DNA of 15,371 bases from Acidimicrobiaceae bacterium. GTDB lineage: Bacteria > Actinomycetota > Acidimicrobiia > Acidimicrobiales > UBA8592. Location: contig PBPU01000077.1 in NCBI GenBank assembly GCA_002724825.1, positions 9,507 to 24,877 of the forward strand. The letters are read 5' to 3'. Numbering within the stretch: the first letter of the stretch is position 1; the number at the start of each line of letters is the position of its first letter. A model generated the notes under the pieces. That model worked only from the letters and a program-made list of their open reading frames with translations, had not been told where the DNA came from and made no database searches. Made by a program: the position numbers and the translations under genes. Positions 1 through 7,252 of this stretch are shown piece by piece.

Positions 1-628
1 TGTTCGGTCCGAGGTCATTGTCGTGAAGTCGTTTAAAGTCTTGAGCAGGGCTGAGGGCAACGGCTTTTTCTCCATCACTAATTGCAAGAATTGATATCTC
101 AGGGCCGACCATTCCTTCTTCGATGACTATTTTTTGTCCTGCTCCTCCAAATGCGGAACCCGAGAGGTATTCGCTTACTGCAATTTTGGCTTCGACTAAT
201 GAATCCGTGACTAGCACTCCTTTTCCTGCTGCGAGGCCGTCAGTTTTTATGACATATGGAGCTGCCATGGTCTCTAGGTATGAGTGCGCCTCGTTAACGT
301 CTGTGAAAGTTCCATGTGCAGCAGTTGGGATACCTGCTTTCATAACGAGATCTTTCATCCAAGCTTTTGAACCTTCCAGCTGAGCTCCATCACTGCCGGG
401 GCCAAAAACAAGCTTTCCTTGTTCACGTAACTGATCGGCTAACCCATCGACAAGAGGTGCTTCGGGGCCGATGACATAAAGATCTGCATCAATTTCCAGT
501 GGAGAAACTGGAGTCGAGTTTGGGATGGCCGGATTTCCGGGTGTGACAACAACGTCTGCGTCTCTACTGATGACGTCCGCGAGAGCGTGTTCACGTCCAC
601 CTGATCCGACGACTACGACCTTAGTCAT
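1..628 (-). CDS. purD: Phosphoribosylamine-glycine ligase (GAR synthetase), N-terminal part, cut by the window edge
   Basis: PurD performs the second step of de novo purine synthesis in the cytosol: ATP-dependent joining of glycine to 5-phosphoribosylamine to give GAR. The 209 codons present cover the N-terminal domain and about half of the ATP-grasp domain; family members are usually about 420 residues, so the C-terminal half lies beyond position 1. Visible motifs are the nucleotide-type loop GSGGREHAL (residues 8-16), IGPEAPLV (53-60), the ATP-grasp loop GLAAGKGV (131-138) and PAQDFKRLHDNDLGPN (194-209), the start of the family signature. The start is ATG at 628-626, preceded by a modest AAAGAGAA ribosome-binding sequence. 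It lies 66 nt downstream of purA on the same strand with no terminator visible between them, so the two purine genes are probably co-transcribed. The frame is intact and the identification is firm. Confidence 0.96.
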   Translation of the reverse strand, partial: MTKVVVVGSGGREHALADVISRDADVVVTPGNPAIPNSTPVSPLEIDADLYVIGPEAPLVDGLADQLREQGKLVFGPGSDGAQLEGSKAWMKDLVMKAGIPTAAHGTFTDVNEAHSYLETMAAPYVIKTDGLAAGKGVLVTDSLVEAKIAVSEYLSGSAFGGAGQKIVIEEGMVGPEISILAISDGEKAVALSPAQDFKRLHDNDLGPN

Positions 629-694
629 GGTGTTCTCTTTTTGTTGAGTTGGAGTGTAGTGTATTCGCCGGCTTGCGCTCGTCGTGCAACTTCA

Positions 695-1972
695 CTACTG
701 CCAATCAACGTATTGTTTCCTACCTGGACCGACACCGATTAACGAGATGGGTACGCCCATGTATTCTTCGAGAGCACGGACATAGTCTTGCGCTTTTTGA
801 GGAAGGTCGCCGGCTTTGGTGACTCCAGTAATGTCTTCTTGCCAACCGGGGAGTTCTTCATAGATTGGTTGTGCTTTGTGGAAGTCTGTTTGATGGTATG
901 GCATTTTTTCAACTCTTTGCCCGTCGATATCGTATGCGACGCATATTTTGACAGTCTCTAAAGTATCCATGACATCAAGTTTGGTGAGGGCAATGTCAGT
1001 GAGTGAATTGAGGCGAGCGGCGTGACGGAGCATGACGGAGTCAAACCATCCGGTACGTCTCCGCCTCCCAGTGTTCGTTCCGTATTCGTGTCCAACATTA
1101 ACGAAATGATCTGCGACTTCATCGAAGAGCTCTGCTGGGAATGGTCCTGAGCCAACTCTGGTTGTGTATGCTTTCGCGATCCCCACTATTCGATTGAGAT
1201 GCCTAGGTCCTACGCCAGTTCCGGTGCAAGCCCCTCCAGCTGTGGGATTTGATGATGTAACGAATGGGTAAGTTCCGTGATCTAGATCTAGGAAAGTGGC
1301 TTGGGCGCCTTCGAAGAGGACATGCTGGTCAGCTTCGAGTGCTTCATGGATGAAGTCTGTCGTATCTGCAATGAGTGGGGCGATACGCGGCAAGTATGTG
1401 TCAAGGTACGTGGAGGCAAGATCCTCGGCGTTTGGTGTTAGCCGGTTGTAGACTTTTGCGAGTAGAGGTCCTTTTTCGTGTAGAACAACGTTGAGTTTTT
1501 CTCGGAAGATCTTTGGATCTAGAAGATCTTGGATACGGATACCTACTCTGAATGCTTTATCGGCGTATGCAGGTCCTATGCCTCGTTTTGTGGTGCCGAG
1601 TTTGTTGGCTCCAAGGTGACGTTCAAAGACAACATCGAGTTCCTGATGATATGGAAGTATCAAGTGTGCGTTGCCGCTGAGTTTAAGGTGATCACAGCTA
1701 ATACCTTTTGCCTCTAACATGTCCATTTCTTTTATAAGGACATCGAGGTCGACAACTACCCCATTACCAATTACAGGTGTGATGTGGTCATAGAGGACGC
1801 CGCTTGGAATCAACTGCAGGGCGGTCGTTTCACCGTCTACTACAAGTGTGTGGCCGGCATTATGCCCGCCTTGGTAGCGCACAACCACCTGCATGTCCTG
1901 GGCGAAAAGGTCAGTGAATTTTCCTTTTCCTTCGTCGCCCCATTGGGTACCTACGACAACGGTCGATGGCAC
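695..1972 (-). CDS. purA: Adenylosuccinate synthetase
   Basis: PurA makes adenylosuccinate from IMP, aspartate and GTP, the first committed step from IMP to AMP. At 425 residues it is full length. GTQWGDEGKGK (8-18) is the GTP-binding loop with catalytic Asp13, and GGHNAGHT (35-42) contains catalytic His41. GTTKRGIGP (126-134) binds IMP; DHGTYPFVTSSNPTAGG follows from 231; GRRRRTGWFD (302-311) is the arginine-rich aspartate/IMP loop. The block reads FEGAQAT where E. coli has FEGAQGT; the alanine form is the one I associate with actinobacterial PurA. The start is GTG (1972-1970), chosen because a strong AAAGGAG Shine-Dalgarno (1981-1987 complement) sits 8 nt upstream and the protein begins right at the GTP loop. 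It is followed by purD and preceded by livK with a 106-nt gap that contains a candidate promoter, suggesting its own transcription start. Confidence 0.98.
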   Translation of the reverse strand: MPSTVVVGTQWGDEGKGKFTDLFAQDMQVVVRYQGGHNAGHTLVVDGETTALQLIPSGVLYDHITPVIGNGVVVDLDVLIKEMDMLEAKGISCDHLKLSGNAHLILPYHQELDVVFERHLGANKLGTTKRGIGPAYADKAFRVGIRIQDLLDPKIFREKLNVVLHEKGPLLAKVYNRLTPNAEDLASTYLDTYLPRIAPLIADTTDFIHEALEADQHVLFEGAQATFLDLDHGTYPFVTSSNPTAGGACTGTGVGPRHLNRIVGIAKAYTTRVGSGPFPAELFDEVADHFVNVGHEYGTNTGRRRRTGWFDSVMLRHAARLNSLTDIALTKLDVMDTLETVKICVAYDIDGQRVEKMPYHQTDFHKAQPIYEELPGWQEDITGVTKAGDLPQKAQDYVRALEEYMGVPISLIGVGPGRKQYVDWQ

Positions 1973-2017
1973 AGGCGAGTCTCCTTTGTTCGACGTCGCT
2001 TACCTACCCACTGTAGA

Positions 2018-2036
2018 CATATTTTATTAAAATATG
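2018..2036. repeat. Perfect 8-bp AT-rich inverted repeat upstream of purA
   Basis: CATATTTT and AAAATATG flank a 3-nt ATT centre, giving a perfect 19-bp dyad. It lies about 46 bp before the purA GTG and covers the proposed -10 box. A stem made only of weak pairs, without a U-tract, is a poor terminator, so an operator or a chance AT-rich palindrome is likelier. No regulator is encoded nearby. Confidence 0.6.
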
Positions 2037-2050
2037 CCTATACGCAGCAA
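2021..2050 (-). promoter_or_regulatory. Candidate sigma-A-type promoter for purA(-purD)
   Basis: On the minus strand TTGCTG (2050-2045) is separated by 18 bp from TAAAAT (2026-2021), a 5/6 match to TATAAT. The expected transcription start would give a purA leader of about 40 nt, which includes the strong Shine-Dalgarno. The -35 match is only 3/6, so this is a sequence-based suggestion. The -10 lies inside the 2018-2036 inverted repeat. Confidence 0.4.
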
Positions 2051-2078
2051 AGATTCTATTCGTATAATCGCTTATCGT

Positions 2079-3566
2079 TTAACCCCCGAACGATCCGCCT
2101 TCTCCTTCAGTGTCAATTACTTCTGATATTGGGGTAAATGTCAGATTGCCATCGATAACTTGCACTTCTTGTATCTGGGCTGCTTCAGTAACATATGCAT
2201 CGTTGGTACCATCGAGAATGATGGTGCCTCCAAGGAGATTATCGTTGATAGTTGTGAGATTCCATGTCGCTTTCATAACATTCACTCTGTTGATCCCACC
2301 GGGGAGCTCGTGCGCTGCTCTAAGGATATCTACGACCACCTGTGCGAAAAAGATCCCTCCGGAGTAAGAACCATCTTCACATGTGACGTTGCTGTAATCT
2401 TCTAGCACCATTCTGGTTAGCACCATCGATGGATCTTGTTCGTATCTTGGGTCCCCACAAATTTTGTTGTAGTTAGCCATCAGTACTCCAGAACCTTCAT
2501 TTGAAAGGGTGTCGGCAAAATCTTGCACTGGGGCGAAGAATGCTGGAAGATTATTGCATGTGTATGACATGAAAAACATTGGACGCCACGATGGGATACT
2601 TGCGAGTGTTCCGACGGTTTGGGGGCAGAATGAGGCAGTTGTTCCTGCTACTAGAACTTGCGCTCCCGATGCTACAAGAGTCGTCATCTCATTTGTAACG
2701 TCAGGGGCTGCAGGGTCGTGGAGTTCTTCGGCGATTAGATCAATATCTCCTCTGTCTTCACATCCTTGAAGTGTTTGTTGGTAGGTTTTTCCAAAGTCAT
2801 TGTTCATAAACAACGCTGCAACGGTTGCTCCTTGTCCAAGTTCAGCAACAATGTGTTGACACCATATTTCTGTTTCTGTGGCATAGTTCAAAATATTCCC
2901 TACAGTCCATGGGAAGTTGGCTGGGTCGCCCCATTGAGGGAAGCCAGAGAGATTTAATAATTGTGGGACACATGCTTCGTCGGTAATTGGTCGAATTGCG
3001 AAGTTGTTTGGAGTTCCAATTACTCCAGCGAAACCCAGAATGTTTTCTGTTTCGAGCATCTCTTCCACGTTCGCTACGGTTCGGCCTGCTTCGTACCCGT
3101 CATCTTTTGCTACAAGAACGAGTTCATAATCGCCAATCGGAAGCTGGTCGTTTACATAATCAAAGTAGATTTGCATTCCCTCGCCGATAGCCCCAAATGC
3201 TGCAAGTTGGCCAGATTGTGGAAGCGAGGTTCCAATACGGACTTGGCCATCCTCGGTGACACCTTGGTATGGGTCCCAGTCATCTGGACATTCATCAAGA
3301 TCGAGCACCGTTCCGGTAGCAATCTCCACCTGCCCGGTCGTTGGAGCTGCTGTCCCTTCTTCAGTTTCTGAACTGGATTCAGATGCTCCGCTAGCCATAG
3401 AACTGGAATCCGATGATGAGCCTGAAGATGATGAGGCTGAGCTTGAGGACGATGATTCAGAACCGTCGACAGATCGCACTCCTGCACCATCATCGCTACC
3501 GCACCCTGCTGCCATAAGACTGAACACACCGAGAATGCATAGCAGTTGAAGAATTAGTTTTTTCAT
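2079..3566 (-). CDS. livK: Branched-chain amino-acid-type ABC transporter substrate-binding lipoprotein
   Basis: This is the extracytoplasmic binding component of the adjacent Liv-type importer. It starts at ATG 3566 with a GGGAGGG ribosome-binding site. The N-terminus is a lipoprotein signal: KK, a hydrophobic stretch (4-20) and a lipobox MAAGC with lipidated Cys22. A striking serine-rich, low-complexity linker spans about residues 36-66 and then becomes Glu/Thr-rich (to about 80), which probably tethers the binding domain to the membrane. From about residue 108 the sequence matches periplasmic-binding-protein type I (Peripla_BP_6): VRIGTSLPQSGQLA, then LVLVAKDDGYEAGRTVAN and the GFAGVIGTP segment. 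At 495 residues it is longer than E. coli LivK (about 370), owing to the linker and loop insertions. It is the last gene of the liv cluster, 82 nt after livM. The fold and role are clear; the true substrate (branched-chain amino acids, other amino acids, amides or urea) cannot be read from the sequence. Confidence 0.9.
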   Translation of the reverse strand: MKKLILQLLCILGVFSLMAAGCGSDDGAGVRSVDGSESSSSSSASSSSGSSSDSSSMASGASESSSETEEGTAAPTTGQVEIATGTVLDLDECPDDWDPYQGVTEDGQVRIGTSLPQSGQLAAFGAIGEGMQIYFDYVNDQLPIGDYELVLVAKDDGYEAGRTVANVEEMLETENILGFAGVIGTPNNFAIRPITDEACVPQLLNLSGFPQWGDPANFPWTVGNILNYATETEIWCQHIVAELGQGATVAALFMNNDFGKTYQQTLQGCEDRGDIDLIAEELHDPAAPDVTNEMTTLVASGAQVLVAGTTASFCPQTVGTLASIPSWRPMFFMSYTCNNLPAFFAPVQDFADTLSNEGSGVLMANYNKICGDPRYEQDPSMVLTRMVLEDYSNVTCEDGSYSGGIFFAQVVVDILRAAHELPGGINRVNVMKATWNLTTINDNLLGGTIILDGTNDAYVTEAAQIQEVQVIDGNLTFTPISEVIDTEGEGGSFGG

Positions 3567-3648
3567 TGGACCCTCCCAAGGCTTTTAAGGGAACCTAGTT
3601 TAGTTTTTCTCAGTAGCGCAATATTCTTATGTGCTTTTGTAGCTAGAT

Positions 3649-4824
3649 CTAGGCCTTGTCCAGATTCTTAATCGCCAAATGACTTTTGTTATTTCTAATC
3701 ATCGCTTTCAGTCTTCTCCACCCCATAACTATCCCTCCGGGAAGGAAAAGCGTTAAGACAATTAATAAGATTCCGAGGATAAGCGAGCCAGTAGGTCCCT
3801 GCAGCCATCGTTCCGGAACAAAGGAGATAGATTGGGTTGAAGATGCCCAATCTGGAACAAGCGCATAAATGAGACCACCTATAACAGCGCCAGGGAGAGT
3901 CCCGACTCCTCCTACCACAAGTCCGACAATTAAATAGATGGCAACCAATGAGCTGAAATCATCTGGTGATGCTATTCCTATTTCTGCTACATAGATTGCT
4001 CCTCCGACTCCACCAAGCGCTGATGCGACTCCAAATGAAAGTGTTTTAGTAATTGCGAGATTAACGCCGGAAACAGCTGCGCTTGTCTCATTATCGCGTA
4101 TGGCTCTCATCGCGCGCCCTGGGCGACTATGAATTAAGTTATGTACCAGCCAGAAACACAGTGCTGCGAGAATACTGAAGAGAATGAATTTCCATAGTCG
4201 CGACTCTTCTCTGGTTGAGAGTGGCCCATCACCGAAGAAGTCTCCGAGCAGCGGTAATTTCTGAAGAGCCTGAGCGACTTCATCGAACGGCAGCCATGAC
4301 GGAGCGAGAAATTTATAGTTGCTAGTTAGCTTTCCACCTGCTCCGCCGGTATAGCCGTAGAGTTTGTCGAGTTTCACGATCGACGGGAAAACAGCTGCTA
4401 AGCCAAACGTAAGTAAGGCAAGGTAGAGGCCGCGAATCCGTAGGGCGGGAAGTCCAAGGATCATTCCTATAAGAAAGCATGAGGGTATTACGATTAGGAG
4501 CGTGAGCAGGAATGGCCAGGAGTGGTCAGCAATAAGCCATGCGGAAACATAGGCGCCTGTCCCGAAGAAAAAGCTTTGCCCGAGGGCGATTTGGCCTGTG
4601 TATCCAATAACGACTTGGAGGCCGAGGATAGCGATGGTGTAGGCGATCGCTTTGTTAAGTCGAATAAGTGAGAGGTTGTAATTGTTGGACCCGATAGAAA
4701 TTGTTCCTACATCGACATAGGCAAAGGCAATCAGGAGAAGAAAGATAGTAAAGCAAATCCATTTTGCTATCTGGTAGTTGCGTTCAGATGCTGGCGAGCC
4801 GTTCCGCTGAAGTCTGTCTAACAT
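3649..4824 (-). CDS. livM: Branched-chain amino-acid-type ABC transporter permease, LivM family
   Basis: This is one of the two membrane subunits forming the import channel with LivH. From the ATG at 4824 the protein is 391 residues. The frame is open upstream to 5007, but that extension is basic, non-hydrophobic and lies inside the livH coding region; starting at 4824 puts the gene 8 nt after the livH stop with a TAGGG element in front. After a short cytoplasmic N-terminus come about ten hydrophobic segments. Family hallmarks are GYTGQIALGQSFFFGTGAY in the N-terminal half and the cytoplasmic coupling loop SRPGRAMRAIRDNETSAA, which docks on the ATPases, followed by the glycine-rich GGVGGAIY and GLVVGGVGTLPGAVIGG segments. 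A loop between the two halves (around residues 160-215) is longer than I would expect of a minimal LivM. Confidence 0.93.
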   Translation of the reverse strand: MLDRLQRNGSPASERNYQIAKWICFTIFLLLIAFAYVDVGTISIGSNNYNLSLIRLNKAIAYTIAILGLQVVIGYTGQIALGQSFFFGTGAYVSAWLIADHSWPFLLTLLIVIPSCFLIGMILGLPALRIRGLYLALLTFGLAAVFPSIVKLDKLYGYTGGAGGKLTSNYKFLAPSWLPFDEVAQALQKLPLLGDFFGDGPLSTREESRLWKFILFSILAALCFWLVHNLIHSRPGRAMRAIRDNETSAAVSGVNLAITKTLSFGVASALGGVGGAIYVAEIGIASPDDFSSLVAIYLIVGLVVGGVGTLPGAVIGGLIYALVPDWASSTQSISFVPERWLQGPTGSLILGILLIVLTLFLPGGIVMGWRRLKAMIRNNKSHLAIKNLDKA

Positions 4825-4832
4825 AGCGTGCC

Positions 4833-5723
4833 CTATACTCGTTCCACAGCTTTTGTTCCCAGCACCCCAGATGGGCGAAGTGTGAGAACGATCAGAAGTA
4901 CCACAACTGCGGCCGAAAGACTCATCTCGTTGGGTATGAAAGGGATGTATTGGACGACGACGCTTTGGACGAAGCCAATGGTTAAGCCCCCTATCAATGC
5001 CCCCCATAGGCTGTCTAGGCCTCCTAGTGCTGCAGCGGTTACTGAGAATATAAGTGCCCGTAACATCATCGAAGGTTCAATTTGGAGGACAGGATTGGCT
5101 GCATAGATGGAGGCTCCTAAGGTGCCGGCAGCGGCTGCTAATGCCCAACCAAATTGGAGGGTTGGACCAACTTTGATTCCACTGAGCCTGCTTGATTCGA
5201 GGTTGGAAGACACCGCCCGAAATGCCAATCCCGTCTTTGTTCTTGTTAAAAGTGTTTGGAATACGATCAGGACGAGAACGCAGCTACCAAAAGCGAAAAT
5301 AGAATACCAGGAAAGTCGAACATTGTTATAGGTGAATGCATTTCCAGAGGGGAAAAGCTCGGGGAACGATTGCGGGTCGAATCGCCAAACTATGGCAGCT
5401 ACAGCATTAATAACTAGAAACAGGCCCAATGTGATAATGACGAGAGGTAAATGATCCGCAGGGTCAAATTTTCTGATGAATACGCGTTCTAATCCTGCGG
5501 CGAGAGCTGCTGAAAAGAGCATTCCTAAGATGACGGCTCCCCACATGGGTATTCCCCAATACCACAGTTGTAGAACAGCGAAGGCTCCTAGAATTGCTTG
5601 TTCTCCTTGAGCGAAGTTGATAAGCGTTGTCGCTTTAAATATCAATACCATCGCAACAGCAATGAGGGCATAGGTAGAACCATTGGTTATCGCGTCAAAT
5701 ACTCTTTGCAGGAAAAGGTCCAT
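4833..5723 (-). CDS. livH: Branched-chain amino-acid-type ABC transporter permease, LivH family
   Basis: This is the second membrane permease of the Liv importer. The preferred start is the ATG at 5723 (MDLFLQRVFDAI), giving 296 residues close to the family length. An ATG at 5759 would add 12 non-conserved residues overlapping the end of livF. The chosen start lies one base after the livF stop (TAA T ATG), with a GGGGG tract about 8 nt upstream, a typical coupled junction. Motifs include TNGSTYALIAVAMVLIFK leading to INFAQGE (the LivH signature), ITLGLFLVINA in the middle and the coupling region RAVSSNLESSRLSGI, then AALGGLDSLWGALIGG in a late membrane segment. About eight hydrophobic helices are apparent. 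It works with LivM, LivG and LivF. Confidence 0.94.
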   Translation of the reverse strand: MDLFLQRVFDAITNGSTYALIAVAMVLIFKATTLINFAQGEQAILGAFAVLQLWYWGIPMWGAVILGMLFSAALAAGLERVFIRKFDPADHLPLVIITLGLFLVINAVAAIVWRFDPQSFPELFPSGNAFTYNNVRLSWYSIFAFGSCVLVLIVFQTLLTRTKTGLAFRAVSSNLESSRLSGIKVGPTLQFGWALAAAAGTLGASIYAANPVLQIEPSMMLRALIFSVTAAALGGLDSLWGALIGGLTIGFVQSVVVQYIPFIPNEMSLSAAVVVLLIVLTLRPSGVLGTKAVERV

Positions 5724-5724
5724 A

Positions 5725-6435
5725 TTAAGCCCCCAAATACGCCTGACGGATAGCGTCATCGTTGGCGAGTTCAGAAGCTTGACCTTCTATTGTAATTTCT
5801 CCTGATTCGAGGACGTATGCGCGGTTGGCTATATCTAATGCCAATTGGGCGTTCTGTTCGACTATCAGCATCGTGGTCCCATGCTCTTCGTTTATCGTGA
5901 CAAATCGAGTGAATAAATCTTCAACGATCTGCGGGGCAAGCCCTAAAGAGGGTTCATCCATAAGGAGAAGTTGAGGACGAGACATAAGTGCTCGAGAAAC
6001 TGCGAGCATTTGCTGTTCGCCGCCTGATAATGAACCGGCTGTTTGGGTTCTGCGTTCGTAAAGAACGGGATAGTTTTGATAGCACGCTTCTATATCGATA
6101 TTGATGTCGTTATCACTTCGGATAAAAGCTCCAACCTTCAAGTTTTCCTCTACGGTTAATTCAGGGAATGTTCCTCTTCCTTGGGGAACGTGGGCTACTC
6201 CCCGACGGACAATTTCTGAAGGGTCTAATTTTTTGATTGATTGGCCATTGATCTCTATTCGTCCGTCTGTTTCTACCATTCCGGAAATAGAGCGAAGGGT
6301 TGTTGTTTTTCCAGCTCCGTTTGCGCCTAAGACCACAACAATTTCTTTATCGAAGACGTTGAGATCTATACCGTGGAGTACTTGAACAGGCCCATATCTT
6401 GCTTTCAAGCTTTCTACGAGAAGTAGGGGTGCCAT
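5725..6435 (-). CDS. livF: Branched-chain amino-acid-type ABC transporter ATP-binding protein, LivF family
   Basis: This is a cytoplasmic ATPase subunit that pairs with LivG to drive import. Its 236 residues match the family. It has Walker A GANGAGKT (37-44), Q-loop region HVPQGRGTFPELTVEENL (82-99), ABC signature LSGGE (136-140) and Walker B LLLMDE (156-161), followed by IVEQNA, where LivF proteins characteristically carry Gln in place of the usual H-loop His. VPQGR and EQNA are what separate LivF from LivG. The start ATG (6435-6433) overlaps the livG stop as TAATG, which points to translational coupling. It is followed one base later by livH. Confidence 0.96.
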   Translation of the reverse strand: MAPLLLVESLKARYGPVQVLHGIDLNVFDKEIVVVLGANGAGKTTTLRSISGMVETDGRIEINGQSIKKLDPSEIVRRGVAHVPQGRGTFPELTVEENLKVGAFIRSDNDINIDIEACYQNYPVLYERRTQTAGSLSGGEQQMLAVSRALMSRPQLLLMDEPSLGLAPQIVEDLFTRFVTINEEHGTTMLIVEQNAQLALDIANRAYVLESGEITIEGQASELANDDAIRQAYLGA

Positions 6436-7202
6436 TATTTAGGTGCTCCAAGGTATGCGGATACAACTAGCGGATTGTTTTGGATTTCTGTTGGTGTGCC
6501 TTCTGCTATCTTTTCTCCGAAGTCGAGAACAACGACTTTTTCAGACATGCTCATGACCATGCCCATGTGATGTTCTACTAGCAGGATTGTGAGATCAAAG
6601 TTTTTACGGATTGAGATAATGACTTCTGAGAGTTCACCTACTTCTGAGTGGGTTAATCCTGTTGCTGGTTCATCTAGAAGAAGCAGTTTGGGGTTACTTA
6701 CTAGAGCGCGTGCTAGTTCTATCCGTTTCATAGTTCCGAATGGCAATCCATCGCAAGGTTTTTCTGCATGTTCGAGCAGATTGAGCATCTCCATGGTTTC
6801 ATAGGCTTTTTGTCGAAGATCTCGTTCTTCTGTTTGGAGTCCTATGCGTGCCATTGCTGAAAAGAAGTTCTGCTTGCCTTTGATGTGCGCTCCTGCCATA
6901 ACATTTTCTGCGACAGTCATCCTTGGCCATAAGGCAAGATTTTGGAAAGTTCGCGCGATTCCTGTTTGTGAGATTTCGTGGGGTGAAAGGCTAAGAAGGT
7001 CAACCCCATTGAATATTATGCGCCCCTGTGTGGGGTCGTAGATTCTGCTCATGACATTAAAAAGTGTTGTCTTTCCAGCCCCATTAGGCCCTATGAGGCC
7101 ACAGATTTGCGTCGAATCGACAGTGAACGTGAGGTTATCGAGCGCGGTAATGCCGCCAAATTGGATTGTGACTCCTTCGACTTCTAACAATCCCTCTGCC
7201 AT
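6435..7202 (-). CDS. livG: Branched-chain amino-acid-type ABC transporter ATP-binding protein, LivG family
   Basis: This is the first gene of the Liv cluster and the second cytoplasmic ATPase. With the ATG at 7202 it is 255 residues. Walker A is GPNGAGKT (38-45), GIARTFQNLALWPRMTVAEN (81-100) is the Q-loop block, Walker B is LLLLDE (173-178) and the H-loop is EHH (210-212). The signature is LPFGT (153-157) rather than LSGGQ, as expected for LivG, where LPYGxQ-like forms are normal. The frame can be read from a TTG at 7211 (three more residues), but ATG is preferred. Neither start has a Shine-Dalgarno. A TACTAT box ends 8 nt before the ATG, so a leaderless start is possible, or the gene may be read through from dnaJ, 50 nt upstream. 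Confidence 0.94.
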   Translation of the reverse strand: MAEGLLEVEGVTIQFGGITALDNLTFTVDSTQICGLIGPNGAGKTTLFNVMSRIYDPTQGRIIFNGVDLLSLSPHEISQTGIARTFQNLALWPRMTVAENVMAGAHIKGKQNFFSAMARIGLQTEERDLRQKAYETMEMLNLLEHAEKPCDGLPFGTMKRIELARALVSNPKLLLLDEPATGLTHSEVGELSEVIISIRKNFDLTILLVEHHMGMVMSMSEKVVVLDFGEKIAEGTPTEIQNNPLVVSAYLGAPK

Positions 7203-7210
7203 GGCTAGCA

Positions 7211-7216
7211 ATAGTA
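7211..7216 (-). promoter_or_regulatory. Candidate -10 box for a leaderless livG transcript
   Basis: TACTAT on the minus strand fits the actinobacterial TANNNT -10 pattern, with 8 nt between it and the livG ATG, so transcription could begin at or next to the start codon. This would explain the missing Shine-Dalgarno. No convincing -35 hexamer is visible 16-19 bp upstream, so confidence is low. Confidence 0.3.
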
Positions 7217-7252
7217 TCGCTAAATGTGACTTGCCGCGATAAGGACGAAAAG

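Noticed and set aside
1506..1532. Repeated AGATCT words within purA
   Set aside because: They are inside a conserved coding region and are explained by codons for Leu, Asp and neighbours.
2050..2078. Intrinsic terminator after livK
   Set aside because: The imperfect CGATAA/TTATACG pairing is weak, AT-rich and not followed by a U-tract.
1784..2137. Plus-strand open frame spanning the purA start and the purA-livK gap
   Set aside because: It is the shadow of purA at its 5' half, has no recognisable domain, and crosses the promoter region.
3256..3549. Plus-strand acidic open frame opposite livK
   Set aside because: Its Asp/Glu/Ser richness is only the reverse complement of the serine-rich linker; no start context and livK is certain.
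3643..3652. 10-bp palindrome CTAGATCTAG over the livM stop
   Set aside because: A similar TCTAGATCTAGG string also occurs within purA coding sequence (about 1279-1291), so it appears to be chance or composition rather than an element.
4825..5007. Upstream extension of livM (61 extra residues in frame)
   Set aside because: The extension is basic and non-hydrophobic, lies entirely within livH coding sequence, and has no permease-like features; the ATG at 4824 gives normal spacing after livH.
5724..5759. Upstream extension of livH by 12 residues
   Set aside because: It overlaps the livF 3' end, while the ATG at 5723 follows the livF stop directly and matches the family N-terminus.
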